From JBCDKH01 sp964388485 (lineage in GTDB: Bacteria; Planctomycetota; Phycisphaerae; Tepidisphaerales; Tepidisphaeraceae), in assembly GCA_964388485.1 (NCBI GenBank), contig CAYMAS010000007.1, forward strand, positions 1-64,000: DNA of 64,000 nucleotides, read 5' to 3'. Shown piece by piece: positions 16,760-25,592 of this stretch (the stretch's first letter is position 1; each line of letters opens with the position of its first letter). The notes under the pieces were generated by a model. The model was not told the origin of the DNA. It saw only the letters and a list, made by a program, of their open reading frames with translations, and made no database searches. The position numbers and the translations under genes are program-made.

Positions 16760-17752
16760 TCAGTCGCCGTAGCCGTCCGGGTGCTTCTCGTGCCAGGCCC
16801 AAGCGGTTTTGATGATCTCGGTCGGGTCCTTGTACCGGGCCTCCCAGCCGAAGAGCTCCTTGGCGTACGACGGGTCGGCGTAGAGGGCGATCGCATCGCC
16901 GGCGCGGCGGTCGCCGTACTCGACGGGGACTTCCTTGCCCGTCACCTGCTCGGCGGCCTTGATGATCTCGCGGACGCTGAAGCCGCGACCCGTTCCGAGG
17001 TTGGCCTTGATTGCGCGGTGCTGATCGAGCGCATCGGCCGCTTTGATGTGGGCGTCGGCGAGATCGGCGACGTGGATGTAGTCGCGGACGCAGGTGCCGT
17101 CGTCCGTCGGGTAGTCCGTGCCGAAGACGGTGAGCTTGTCCCGCTTGCCGAGGAGGGCGTCGAAGATGACGGGGATCAGGTGCGTCTCCGGATCGTGGTC
17201 CTCGCCAAGCTCGCCATCCGGGTCGCAGCCGCAGGCGTTGAAGTAGCGAAGGGCGGCGTACTTGAAGTCCGGGTCGCTCGCGGCGAGGTCGCGGAGGATG
17301 AATTCGACCATCAGCTTGCTCTCGCCGTACGGGCTGACCGGTGTCTGCGGCTCGCTCTCGGTGATCGGCACCGTGTCCGGGTCGCCGTAGGTGGCACAGG
17401 TTGATGAAAAAACGAACTTCTTCACGCCGACCTCACGCATGCACTCCAGCACGTTGACCGTCGTCGCGACGTTGTTGTGGTAGTACATCAGCGGCTCGTG
17501 CACGCTCTCGCCGACATACGCGTAGGCCGCAAAGTGCATAACAAGCTCGATGTCGTGCTCGCGGAGCGTCTTGGTCAGCGTCTCCTTGTCGTCAAGGTCC
17601 GCCCAGACGCACGGCACCTTCAAGATGTCGCCGACCGTCTTGTGCCCCCGGCCGCCGTTGTCGTAGATGACCGGTTCGTGGCTCGCCTGCTTGAGCGCTT
17701 TGACCGTGTGAGAGCCGATATAACCCGCTCCGCCTGCAACGAGAACCTTCAT
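16760..17752 (-). CDS. galE: UDP-glucose 4-epimerase
   Basis: A 330-residue short-chain dehydrogenase-type epimerase that interconverts UDP-glucose and UDP-galactose with bound NAD+. The N-terminal GGAGYIGSH (about residues 7-15) is the dinucleotide motif; VFSSTCATYG and YGESK supply the Ser/Thr-Tyr-Lys triad; DGTCVRDYIHVADLADAH and NLGTGRGFSVREII are GalE family blocks. The length is normal for the family. It probably supplies galactose for surface polysaccharide. It may lead a short minus-strand operon with the Uma2 gene and putA; the exported protein gene upstream ends 41 bp before its start. Confidence 0.93.
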   Translation of the reverse strand: MKVLVAGGAGYIGSHTVKALKQASHEPVIYDNGGRGHKTVGDILKVPCVWADLDDKETLTKTLREHDIELVMHFAAYAYVGESVHEPLMYYHNNVATTVNVLECMREVGVKKFVFSSTCATYGDPDTVPITESEPQTPVSPYGESKLMVEFILRDLAASDPDFKYAALRYFNACGCDPDGELGEDHDPETHLIPVIFDALLGKRDKLTVFGTDYPTDDGTCVRDYIHVADLADAHIKAADALDQHRAIKANLGTGRGFSVREIIKAAEQVTGKEVPVEYGDRRAGDAIALYADPSYAKELFGWEARYKDPTEIIKTAWAWHEKHPDGYGD

Positions 17753-17793
17753 GCCCGCAACTTAGCAGGCAATTCCATGGCAAGCGACCACGG

Positions 17794-20058
17794 CTACTCG
17801 ACCGTAAATAAACGCAGCTTCGGCTCCGACGAGCGGCCGTTGCCGACGGTGAAAAATGCGGTGTCGCCAAGCGGATACTGCAGACGCAGATACTCACCGC
17901 CGAGGTCGTGGAAGCGAAGGTCACTCAATTCGCCCGTAGCGAAGTCGAGGCGATAAGTCATGCCGGGCGTGCTCACGAAGAAACGCGTCTCATCATCGAG
18001 CGGAAGCACGACCGAAGGACTCTTGCCGACGCTGATTCGTGACTCGATCAGACCCGGCGCTTTGGCCTTGAGGAACTTACCCTGAAAGCGGAGCGTCAGC
18101 GTCGAGGCGACGTCGTCGTTGTGTTGCGAAGGGTGCAGCTCCAACCGACGGTCGCCGTCGCGCCAAATGAAGATGCCGCCGTCGCTCGCACGCGATGCCT
18201 GACCGACGTACGGATCGACGAACGCCCGCTGGGTGCCGTCGAGCTCCATCTTCCGAGAGAACTTGAACGCTTCGAGAAATCGGTCGAGGTTCCGCTGGAT
18301 CAAGTCGTCCGGTACGCGGCCGCGTTCGTCGCTGGTGTCGATGGCACCTTCCGGTCCGATGAGTTGGTGGGTCGGCTCACTGCCCGTAACGAGCAGCAGG
18401 CCGTTGTGCCCGGCGGCAAGGGAGCGAGCGGGCTGCTCGAGCCTGTGGACGATCTCGATGTCGTCAGGCCCGTTGACGCGGACGATGTCGAGATCGTCGA
18501 GCGTGTAGAGCGGGCCTGCCTTGCGCAGCAGGTCGAAGCCGGCCTGCTGAGATTGACCAAGATTGAACGTGCGGATCGGACGCAGCGGCGGCAGGCCTGG
18601 TTCGGGTCGGAAGGCAATTGTGGAGCTGTCGTAGGTGCGAAGCAGGTTGACGTGCAGCGTGCCGTCGAGGCCAACGACCCGCATCCGGTATCGGCCGCGG
18701 GACGGCGGGATCGGCATGCGAAACAGCGGCGTCAGGTCGCTGTCGACCAGCACGGGCGGCGTCGTCTCGTGATCGCCCGGCAGCCAAGCTCGATGAGGAC
18801 CCGCCGCCAAGGCTCGCAGCGACCAGCCGCCGTAGCGAAGCGTCGGGTGCGTCCAGGTGCGTAGGGCCTCTTCACCCAGGTGCAGCGTCCACTGGCCGGT
18901 CGGGCCACGACGGTGAAGCAAGCCCATGGCAAAGCCGTCGTCGGCATCCGAGGCAACTTGCCGGGCAGCGATGACGAGGGAGCCGTCGCCGAAGCGGAAG
19001 ACGTCGCTCGCCGCCTGCAGCACGTAATCGCCTATCCGAACAGGCTTGGGTGCCGCCCTCGGCCGAGGCCGCTTGATGCGGGCAATCGCGTACTGCAGCC
19101 GAAGCTTGGCCCCATCGGAAACGCTGACATCTTCCTTCAATGCTTCGAGTTGCGGCAGGATCGTTTGGCCTCGACGGATCAGCTGTTCCGTCGCCTCATC
19201 ACGCACCGCCTGATCGACGTCCGCCAATCGCTCGACGAGCGTCCGCAACGGATCGTTCGCGTCAACCGGCGTGAATGCGGTAAAGACGACGCGGCCGTCC
19301 GAAGCTCTGGCCCAGAAGCCATCGGCGTCAGGAACGATCTGCTCGATCTGACCCAACGGTGCCGGCTCGATAGCGAACCAGGAGCCGTCCCGCCATCGCC
19401 ACGCTTGATGATCGGCGCCTTCGCAATAGGCGACGACGCCTAGCCCGTCCGGCTCAGCCGCCAGGCGAATCGGCGGCGGCTGCGGACGGTCGGGCAGGTT
19501 CTCCGGCAACAGCTGGAGCGTCTCGATGCCGTCGTCATCCAGCGTCCAGATGGAACGCTGCCCGACAACGAAGGCGTGATCAGCGGCGACGACGTTCGAT
19601 GCGGCGGTGTAATCCCCGACATGGCCCGCGGGCATACCCAGCGGCCGATTGAGCCCGACGTCGTGTTCCTGCCAGCGCTGGCCGTCGTAGCCAAGAAACT
19701 GGTAACGCTGCTCCCGCTGATTCGGCACCCGCTGCGGATAGGAGAACCAGACGGTGTCGCCGGGGCCGAACGTCAGGATGCTGCCGGGTCCGATTTCGGC
19801 CGGGCTCTGGCCGGTCCAGGCGGTTTCGACGAGCTGTTTGAACTCGTCGATCGTCTCCCGCTGCAACCGCCGACCATGCCACTGCCGACCATCGGGAGCG
19901 AGGTAGACGCGGCTGACGCCCGTCGCCACCACGTCACCCTTGGCCCATGGCACTTCTTCCTCAGCCGCCACACATGCCGAGACGATGAAGATCAGCGTAA
20001 CGACAAAGCACGAGAACGACCTGATCCGCTCTCGAAGTCCCGCATCCTGAGCAAGCAT
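17794..20058 (-). CDS. Exported protein of unknown function with HEAT-like segment
   Basis: I chose the ATG at 20058 because the longer frame from 20145 would run through the tRNA-Gly gene. The 754-residue product begins with a hydrophobic signal (SFSCFVVTLIFIVSACVAA), which may be an ordinary cleavage site at AA-EEE or a lipobox at VSAC. Residues 50-260 and 330-754 look like propeller or beta-rich repeats with many W/R/G turns. Between them a short helical block (LVERLADVDQAVRDEATEQL) resembles a HEAT-type repeat that planctomycete proteins often carry. I do not recognise the family. It follows the tRNA on the same strand and ends 41 bp before galE. Confidence 0.65.
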   Translation of the reverse strand: MLAQDAGLRERIRSFSCFVVTLIFIVSACVAAEEEVPWAKGDVVATGVSRVYLAPDGRQWHGRRLQRETIDEFKQLVETAWTGQSPAEIGPGSILTFGPGDTVWFSYPQRVPNQREQRYQFLGYDGQRWQEHDVGLNRPLGMPAGHVGDYTAASNVVAADHAFVVGQRSIWTLDDDGIETLQLLPENLPDRPQPPPIRLAAEPDGLGVVAYCEGADHQAWRWRDGSWFAIEPAPLGQIEQIVPDADGFWARASDGRVVFTAFTPVDANDPLRTLVERLADVDQAVRDEATEQLIRRGQTILPQLEALKEDVSVSDGAKLRLQYAIARIKRPRPRAAPKPVRIGDYVLQAASDVFRFGDGSLVIAARQVASDADDGFAMGLLHRRGPTGQWTLHLGEEALRTWTHPTLRYGGWSLRALAAGPHRAWLPGDHETTPPVLVDSDLTPLFRMPIPPSRGRYRMRVVGLDGTLHVNLLRTYDSSTIAFRPEPGLPPLRPIRTFNLGQSQQAGFDLLRKAGPLYTLDDLDIVRVNGPDDIEIVHRLEQPARSLAAGHNGLLLVTGSEPTHQLIGPEGAIDTSDERGRVPDDLIQRNLDRFLEAFKFSRKMELDGTQRAFVDPYVGQASRASDGGIFIWRDGDRRLELHPSQHNDDVASTLTLRFQGKFLKAKAPGLIESRISVGKSPSVVLPLDDETRFFVSTPGMTYRLDFATGELSDLRFHDLGGEYLRLQYPLGDTAFFTVGNGRSSEPKLRLFTVE

Positions 20059-20087
20059 GCTTGATCTTAAGTGCACCCGAAGCGAAA

Positions 20088-20160
20088 AGCGGCGAAAGGG
20101 GCTCGAACCCTCAACATTCAGCTTGGAAGGCTGACGCTCTGCCAATTGAGCTACCGCCGC
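20088..20160 (-). tRNA. tRNA-Gly (anticodon TCC)
   Basis: The minus strand folds as a 73-nt cloverleaf. The acceptor GCGGCGG pairs with TCGCCGC, the D-arm reads GCTCAATTGGCAGAGC, the anticodon loop is CTTCCAA (TCC, reads GGA) and the T-arm contains GGTTCGAGCCC. The discriminator base is U, as in bacterial tRNA-Gly. CCA is not encoded. It lies 12 bp downstream of the CYTH gene. Confidence 0.95.
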
Positions 20161-20172
20161 GGCATGGGCAGT

Positions 20173-20691
20173 CTACGCCTCGTTTTCGAGAGCGGCGAGC
20201 ATGCTCGCGTAGCCGTTGTGAAGTACCTCGTGGCTGCCGAGGTCGAGGCGGTCGAGGACTTTTTGAACGGCGGCGTTGTCGGGACCTTCGACTTCCACAA
20301 ACGTGCCGAGGCGGGTGATCTCGTCTAGGACGATTTCGCAGCCGTCGAACTCGAACGTTTCGCGGTCTTTCTCGAAGGCGAGGGCTTGGGAGTGGCCGAG
20401 CTTGTCGAACAGGGCTGCGGCGGCGGCGGCGTCGCTGACGTCGAACTCGATCTCCTCACGCTGCTTGAATGGTCCGGCCTGACGTGGGCCCTTGAACGTC
20501 ACCCGATCGCGCGGCTGGCCTGCCTCGTCAACTTCATGCCGGACGCGAAGGCCACAGTCGGGGTCGTTCAGCCGCAGGTACATGTTGTGCTCGTGGACCT
20601 TCTTGATCCGCTTCGCACCGACCGCTTCAAGCCTCCGCCGAACGGCGGCGAGGTCATCGACGCGAACCTTGGCTTCGATTTCGACGCTCAT
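20173..20691 (-). CDS. CYTH-domain protein (class IV adenylate cyclase / triphosphatase family)
   Basis: A 172-residue protein. It opens with the family signature EIEAKVRV (residues 4-11), and the expected basic and acidic tunnel residues follow in YLRLNDPDCGLRVR, DRVTFKGP, KQREEIEFDV, FEKDRETFEF and TFVEVEGP. CYTH enzymes use a beta-barrel tunnel to act on triphosphate groups (ThTPase, inorganic triphosphatase or adenylate cyclase); sequence alone does not choose among these. The ATG at 20691 is preferred over a longer frame because it overlaps the rsmD stop as ATGA, indicating translational coupling. Confidence 0.85.
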   Translation of the reverse strand: MSVEIEAKVRVDDLAAVRRRLEAVGAKRIKKVHEHNMYLRLNDPDCGLRVRHEVDEAGQPRDRVTFKGPRQAGPFKQREEIEFDVSDAAAAAALFDKLGHSQALAFEKDRETFEFDGCEIVLDEITRLGTFVEVEGPDNAAVQKVLDRLDLGSHEVLHNGYASMLAALENEA

Positions 20692-21227
20692 GCCGCATCG
20701 TAGAAGCGGGCGGTCATGTTGCCCCATCGACGTCGAGACGTCTCGCCTGGGCCGAGCTCCACATCATCCTCGGCTCCGCCGTGACGCAGGACGATCAGCC
20801 CACCGCTGGCAAGAGACGAGCGGGCGGTAGCGACGAGATGAGCGACGTCATCGGCCCGTTCGAGCAGGTGCCGGTAGGGCGGATCGAGGAAGATCAGGTC
20901 GAGCGAGTCTGGCAGCGGCGTCCGGTAGGCGTCTCGCGTTTCAACTCGCGCCCGCTCGGTGACGCCGATCGTCTCAATGTTCCTTCGCAGCCGGGACAGT
21001 GCCTGCTTGCCGCTCTCGAGAAAGACGCACCGCCTTGACCCGCGGCTGAGACATTCGAGCCCGAAACTCCCGGTGCCACTGAAGACGTCGGCCACGTTCG
21101 CCCCGACGACTCTGCCGCCGAGACTGTCAAAGAGGCTTTGCTTCACGCGATCCGTCACCGGTCGGGTGTCGTCCGTTTCTGGTGAAAGCAGACGTCGACC
21201 GCGATGTTCGCCGGCAATGATGCGCAC
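20688..21227 (-). CDS. rsmD: 16S rRNA (guanine(966)-N2)-methyltransferase RsmD
   Basis: A 179-residue SAM-dependent methyltransferase, normal length for RsmD. Family blocks are present: MRIIAGEHRGRRLLSPE at the N-terminus, TRPVTDRVKQSLFDSL, the SAM motif VADVFSGTGSFGLECLSRG and the catalytic IFLDPPY. It modifies G966 of 16S rRNA in the 30S subunit. It is the first gene of an overlapping pair with the CYTH gene, and diverges from the YkgJ-type gene with only 31 bp between the starts, so the promoters of the two must be very close. Confidence 0.92.
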   Translation of the reverse strand: MRIIAGEHRGRRLLSPETDDTRPVTDRVKQSLFDSLGGRVVGANVADVFSGTGSFGLECLSRGSRRCVFLESGKQALSRLRRNIETIGVTERARVETRDAYRTPLPDSLDLIFLDPPYRHLLERADDVAHLVATARSSLASGGLIVLRHGGAEDDVELGPGETSRRRWGNMTARFYDAA

Positions 21228-21258
21228 GAGCGATCATTGGCCGTTAAGCTGCCCGTCG

Positions 21259-21681
21259 ATGCCGAAGAAGACGCGAGACGTCACGCCCCTCTGTGCCCAG
21301 TGCGCCGCGCTCTGCTGTCGACAGGTGGCGTTGCCGATCGATAATCCCGAGTCGGCTGAGGATTACGACAATGTCCGTTGGTACCTCATGCACGAGGGCG
21401 TGCACATCTTCGTCGAAGACGACCAGTGGTACCTCGCCTTCGCCAGCAAGTGCAAGCACCTCCAGCCCGACAACCGGTGCGGCATCTACGAGACGAGGCC
21501 GCGGATTTGCCGGAAGTACACGACCGACGGCTGCGAGTGGCACGGCGGCGAGTACGACTACCAGCACCTGTTCACCAGTGCAGAGCAGCTGCGCAAGCAC
21601 GCCGAGGAGGTGCTGGGCAAGCCGCTGGTTAAGAAGCCCAAGCGAAGGCGTAGCGACGGCGTGGCGTTGCCGGTGGCGTAG
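21259..21681 (+). CDS. YkgJ-family cysteine-cluster (Fe-S/zinc) protein
   Basis: A 140-residue protein with CAQCAALCC near the N-terminus (residues 12-20) and a second set, CKHLQPDNRCGIYETRPRIC, matching the CxxCxxxCC...C...C...RPxxCR pattern of the YkgJ family, thought to bind a metal or Fe-S cluster. The function is unknown. The start at 21259 was chosen because the first Cys pair should be near the N-terminus and the upstream codons lie over the rsmD promoter. The C-terminus is basic and low in complexity. The stop is 30 bp before the lipoprotein gene that opens the secretion-like cluster, so it could be its first cistron. Confidence 0.85.
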   Translation: MPKKTRDVTPLCAQCAALCCRQVALPIDNPESAEDYDNVRWYLMHEGVHIFVEDDQWYLAFASKCKHLQPDNRCGIYETRPRICRKYTTDGCEWHGGEYDYQHLFTSAEQLRKHAEEVLGKPLVKKPKRRRSDGVALPVA

Positions 21682-21711
21682 CGGGCGGCATGCGGTAGAT
21701 TGTCTGCCGAG

Positions 21712-22218
21712 ATGATCGTGTTGCGGATGAGCCTGGTTCTGGTGATAGCGACGCTCATCGGCGGTTGCGCTTCAAGTGAGCCGCAGGAGCGGACGCGTCA
21801 GTTGTTGACGTTCATGGTCGACCGCAGCCGGAGCATGGATCAGACGGCCGTGCGGGTGCGGCTGACTGGCGTGACGCAGGCGGAGCTTCGTGACGTCGCC
21901 GCTCTGGACGCAGACGAACAGCGAGTCTGGCGGGTCGATTTGCCGGCCCGACCTGCATCGCCACGACGGCTTGCACCGGGCGATCCCGTGCAGCAGGCGT
22001 GGCAGCGGCGAGGCTTGTGGCTGGTGTTGCTGACGGTCGAGTCGCCGGTGATGGCACCGCTGCGTCGGACGATTCTGCTCGATGCTGCGGCTTGGCGAGA
22101 GGGGCGGAGTGATCGACTTGCCGCAACGAAGGAAGTGACCATTCTCATCGATGACGAGGGCGTTCGTCTGCTGCCGCCTGCGACGCCGGGTCGCGTGGTA
22201 TCGGAGGAAATGCCGTGA
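21712..22218 (+). CDS. Small lipoprotein, TssJ-like position and topology
   Basis: A 168-residue lipoprotein with a short signal and lipobox LIGGC (Cys at residue 19). The mature part is mostly beta: VRVRLTGVTQAEL, a central LAPGDPVQQAW...GLWLVLLTVESP and RRTILLDAAAW, then TKEVTILIDDEGVRLLPP. The pattern of an early strand, a PGD/E turn, a strand pair and a final strand recalls the outer-membrane lipoprotein TssJ of type VI secretion, but sequence identity is low and I am unsure. The gene heads three others; its stop overlaps the next GTG start as GTGA. A TTG at 21700 is an alternative start. Confidence 0.55.
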   Translation: MIVLRMSLVLVIATLIGGCASSEPQERTRQLLTFMVDRSRSMDQTAVRVRLTGVTQAELRDVAALDADEQRVWRVDLPARPASPRRLAPGDPVQQAWQRRGLWLVLLTVESPVMAPLRRTILLDAAAWREGRSDRLAATKEVTILIDDEGVRLLPPATPGRVVSEEMP

Positions 22219-25200
22219 TCGGCATGCGACGAATCGAGAACACTGACGGCACCGCCATCGTCGTGCCGACGGACGAGACGGAGGTCGGCGACTTCGTCCG
22301 GCATGCGACGTTTCTCGAAGCGACCTGCGATGCCGCGAGCGGGTGGTGCCCGATCACGGAGATCAGCCGACGCGACGGCCGGCCGAGCTTCAGCTATGCC
22401 GCGACGGAGGAGACGCTTGACGGGCAGACGCTGAATCGACGGGCGATGCACGCGTTACTCCACGGTTTGAGCAACGCTTTGACGAGGCTCGAAGAGCGTG
22501 GCCGGGGTCATGGTGATCTGACCGCTGAAGCGTTCGGCCGATCCGGGTCGGGCTGGAAGCTGCGGCCGGATCATCTGCCGGTAGACGTTACCGCCGATGC
22601 TGAAGCGGATCGGCGAGCGGTCTCGAGGTTGATCCGGGAGCACGCCCGGCGACCGCGCGACTGGCAGGCGGTGATGGATCAGCTTGACGATCCGTCGTGG
22701 CAGCCGAGACAGCTGACGGAGTTTCTGTCGGCGACGCAGCCGGCATCTCGCAAGCCGCTGCTCGTCGGTGCGGCCGCGATCTGCATCGTCGTGATGGCGG
22801 CGTGGCTTGTTTCCGTGGGTCAATCTGATGCCGAGCCGCAATCGCTGCTCGATGATCCCGCGGCGAGGCAGGCGTTGGTCGACGATGCTTCCTTGCTCAA
22901 TGCGACCTTCGGCAACGGTTTGGGCTCACGGCTTCGTCGCCTGGAGGACGAGGCGACGGAGAGGACGTCGGAAGCTTTGCAGGAGGCTGTTGCGAGATGG
23001 TGGAACGAGCACTCCACCAGTCGCTCCGCAGAGGCCATGCGTCAGTGGCAAGCTGCCTTGCAGCAACCGTTGCCGGAGGAACACCCGGCGGCGTCGATTG
23101 GGCGGTTCCGTGACGACTTTCTGAACATCGGACTGGCCGCCGAAGTGCGGGCGCAGCGGTTGATTGATTTGGCAGAACTAGCCTTCATGCTCGGCCGGGA
23201 GCAGTGGGTGGCCGAGTCCGATCAGGTGGCCGCACTCGAAGCCGCCGCGGACGACGCAGCCCGACTGGCAGCAGCGATCGCGATCGACCCGCGGCTTCAA
23301 AACGTCCTGGCTCTGCCGGAACTCGATGACATGCAGGCCTGGCCGCGACTGCAGGCGCACATGCTCGCCAAGGCAAGCACCGCCGACGCACTCGCCGAAC
23401 AATGGGAACGGCTACCGCCTGACGATCAGACGGCCATCGTGCAACGGCGGCTGATCGAACAGCCGATGCCAGCCGACGCGGAGTCGTGGCACGCACAGCT
23501 CACCGGCTGCGTCTCGATCCGACGCCTCGCCTCACGGGTGCCTCAGACGGACATCCTCGACCTCTCTACTCCCGACTTTCCACCACCGCCGTTCACCAAT
23601 GAAGTCGAAGCAGCCGCATCGCAACTCGCCGCCATTCACGATCTGGCCAGACAGCAGGACGCCGTCATCGGCGACTTGACGTTCGTGTTCGATGAAGCCA
23701 GTTTGCAGGCGACGCTCGATCGTGTCTCACATTTAAGGGCAGAACGATCAGCCTGGCTCGCCTTTGCCGATGAGGGCGCACCAAACCTGCGGCGGGCAAT
23801 CAAGCGTCGCCTGGATCGGTCAGGTCTTCCAGCAGGTGAGCGGCTCGCGGTCGCGACGAAGCAACTCGACGATGCTGCGACATCTTCGACACGTGTCGAA
23901 GATGCCATGGCGAACGCTAATCGTGTGACAACGGCGATGTTCGCCTACTTCCCGGAAGTCGGCGACGAAGTGAAATTATGTGCGGCGGTGGTTCAACGCG
24001 TCCTTCGAGACGAGCAGCAACGTTGGGCCCGGACCGGTCATGTCGATGCCGCGTCACTCGAGAGGCTGGACGCGGCATTGCAGCAACTCGCCCAAGCGAC
24101 GGAGCAGGCAGACCGACTTGAGCGACTTGTGGCAGAGCTCGCCGAATGGCCTACGCCGGAGGTGATCGAGCAACGGCTTTTGCAGGACGAAGCGGGCTGG
24201 CTCGACGTCCTTCGCCGAGACGTGTCGGAACTGGACGACAACCATCCGCTGCGATCGGCCGCCGTTGTGTACCAGTACTTCAAGAGCGTTCCGCCGTCCG
24301 ATGACCTCGTTCGCGAGGTCCGTCTACGTCGGCAGATTCGCGAACGGGTGGAGGGCGAGAGCGATCTTCTGAGACGCCGGTCGGCCGAAGGGGCTCGAGT
24401 CGTGGCAAGGTCGCTGCTGGCCATGCCGGGCCCGTTGATGCTGGCGACGTATGAGGCTCTGCTCGATGAAGATCCAAGGCTACCTGAGGACCTTGCTGCC
24501 GTTGTTGATGCGAGGCGTCAGCGTCATCTGCGGCTTTTGGAACTCGTTGTGACCCGTGCGTCTCGCCCGGCGTTTCAAGAGCTGGCGAAGGAGCTTCCGG
24601 CCATCGGGCCCATCATTGGTGAAGGGCGGGCCGTGCCGCTGCAAGCGTCAGCCGACCAGGAAGAACGCTTGTTGACGGCCACGGACTTTGGTGACTTGAC
24701 GCTCCGTCGCCTGTCGGGTGCGGGACACAGCATCGGCTCCTTCGTCTACTTGGCTGTTGAAGAACTTGAGATTTCTCCAGGCTCGGCCGAACGCGCCAAA
24801 GCACTGGCCGCTTCGCTCGGTGGACGCCTGCCGACGCCGAGCGAATGGCAGACGGCGTCGCTGACTCGCGGCTTCGTCGGCCTGATCGACGGAAGACGAG
24901 ACTTGGTGGCAGACGACGGAATGGTTTGGGCGGTGCAAGCTGACGGCCTTCTCGAAGCAGTAGCCGAGGATGCGCTCGACGCGACCCTCGGGCTTCGCCT
25001 TGCGATTGACGTGAAGCTGCCCGCCGCACAGGCCGTGCGGCGGGCGATGGAGGAAGATCCCAGTTTCGCCCGCGACGTGTTCGGCCAGACGACCGCTGCT
25101 GACTCGTCGCCGCTGACGTTCTTCGACTTGCCGCTGCTCGATGTCGATGGTGCCCGTGCTGACGACATTGCGATCGTCATCGACCTGTCGAGCAGCGTTA

Positions 25201-25592
25201 CGTCGGACCAACGACTCGCCATCCGCCGGGCGGTCATGCTGGAACTCGGATCAAGCGACGATGTAAGCATTCGGCTTTTCAACCTGGAAGATCGAGGTCT
25301 TCAAGAAGTCTCCGCGGCTCGTCTGCAGCAAGAGGGACGCGGCGACGCCCGACCGACGGCGGCGGCGCGGGGCGTGCTGCAATTGAAGAGTCGGCCGGAC
25401 GTCGCCGTCTTCGTCGCAACAGGCCCAACCGTCTTGTTCCAGGGGTACGAGCAGATCGACGTGCAGCCGTTCGTGGATGCCGGCATCGCCATTTACGGCG
25501 TCGACCTTGCAGGTGATCACGAAGCAGCGTTGCGACAACTGGCCAGGGCAACGGGCGGCGTAGTTCGCGTTCTCGATGGAGGCGGCTCGTGA
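22215..25592 (+). CDS. Pseudokinase-TM-SUMF1-like-VWA protein (PpkA-like architecture)
   Basis: An 1125-residue protein, GTG start overlapping the previous stop. Residues about 85-180 resemble a protein-kinase C-lobe: RGRGHGDLTAEAFG (about 97-110) matches the catalytic loop HGDLKPxN with its key residues changed, and WKLRPDHL replaces the DFG segment, so it is very likely inactive. A transmembrane helix spans about 179-202. A long helical, Q/E/A-rich region follows (about 210-800). Residues about 840-960 look like a degenerate SUMF1/FGE fold (LGGRLPTPSEWQTA, LGLRLAIDV). Residues about 985-1120 are a von Willebrand A domain with IVIDLSSSV, an intact DxSxS, while the later Asp position reads VFVATGP. 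Type VI kinases of the PpkA type also combine kinase, TM and VWA. I infer a regulatory or scaffolding membrane protein. Confidence 0.65.
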   Translation: MIGMRRIENTDGTAIVVPTDETEVGDFVRHATFLEATCDAASGWCPITEISRRDGRPSFSYAATEETLDGQTLNRRAMHALLHGLSNALTRLEERGRGHGDLTAEAFGRSGSGWKLRPDHLPVDVTADAEADRRAVSRLIREHARRPRDWQAVMDQLDDPSWQPRQLTEFLSATQPASRKPLLVGAAAICIVVMAAWLVSVGQSDAEPQSLLDDPAARQALVDDASLLNATFGNGLGSRLRRLEDEATERTSEALQEAVARWWNEHSTSRSAEAMRQWQAALQQPLPEEHPAASIGRFRDDFLNIGLAAEVRAQRLIDLAELAFMLGREQWVAESDQVAALEAAADDAARLAAAIAIDPRLQNVLALPELDDMQAWPRLQAHMLAKASTADALAEQWERLPPDDQTAIVQRRLIEQPMPADAESWHAQLTGCVSIRRLASRVPQTDILDLSTPDFPPPPFTNEVEAAASQLAAIHDLARQQDAVIGDLTFVFDEASLQATLDRVSHLRAERSAWLAFADEGAPNLRRAIKRRLDRSGLPAGERLAVATKQLDDAATSSTRVEDAMANANRVTTAMFAYFPEVGDEVKLCAAVVQRVLRDEQQRWARTGHVDAASLERLDAALQQLAQATEQADRLERLVAELAEWPTPEVIEQRLLQDEAGWLDVLRRDVSELDDNHPLRSAAVVYQYFKSVPPSDDLVREVRLRRQIRERVEGESDLLRRRSAEGARVVARSLLAMPGPLMLATYEALLDEDPRLPEDLAAVVDARRQRHLRLLELVVTRASRPAFQELAKELPAIGPIIGEGRAVPLQASADQEERLLTATDFGDLTLRRLSGAGHSIGSFVYLAVEELEISPGSAERAKALAASLGGRLPTPSEWQTASLTRGFVGLIDGRRDLVADDGMVWAVQADGLLEAVAEDALDATLGLRLAIDVKLPAAQAVRRAMEEDPSFARDVFGQTTAADSSPLTFFDLPLLDVDGARADDIAIVIDLSSSVTSDQRLAIRRAVMLELGSSDDVSIRLFNLEDRGLQEVSAARLQQEGRGDARPTAAARGVLQLKSRPDVAVFVATGPTVLFQGYEQIDVQPFVDAGIAIYGVDLAGDHEAALRQLARATGGVVRVLDGGGS

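Noticed and set aside
20059..20145. Longer N-terminus for the exported protein gene, starting at 20145
   Set aside because: It would translate through the tRNA-Gly gene; the ATG at 20058 directly precedes a signal peptide.
22215..25592. Active protein kinase
   Set aside because: The catalytic loop and DFG segment have lost their key residues, and no N-lobe glycine loop is visible.
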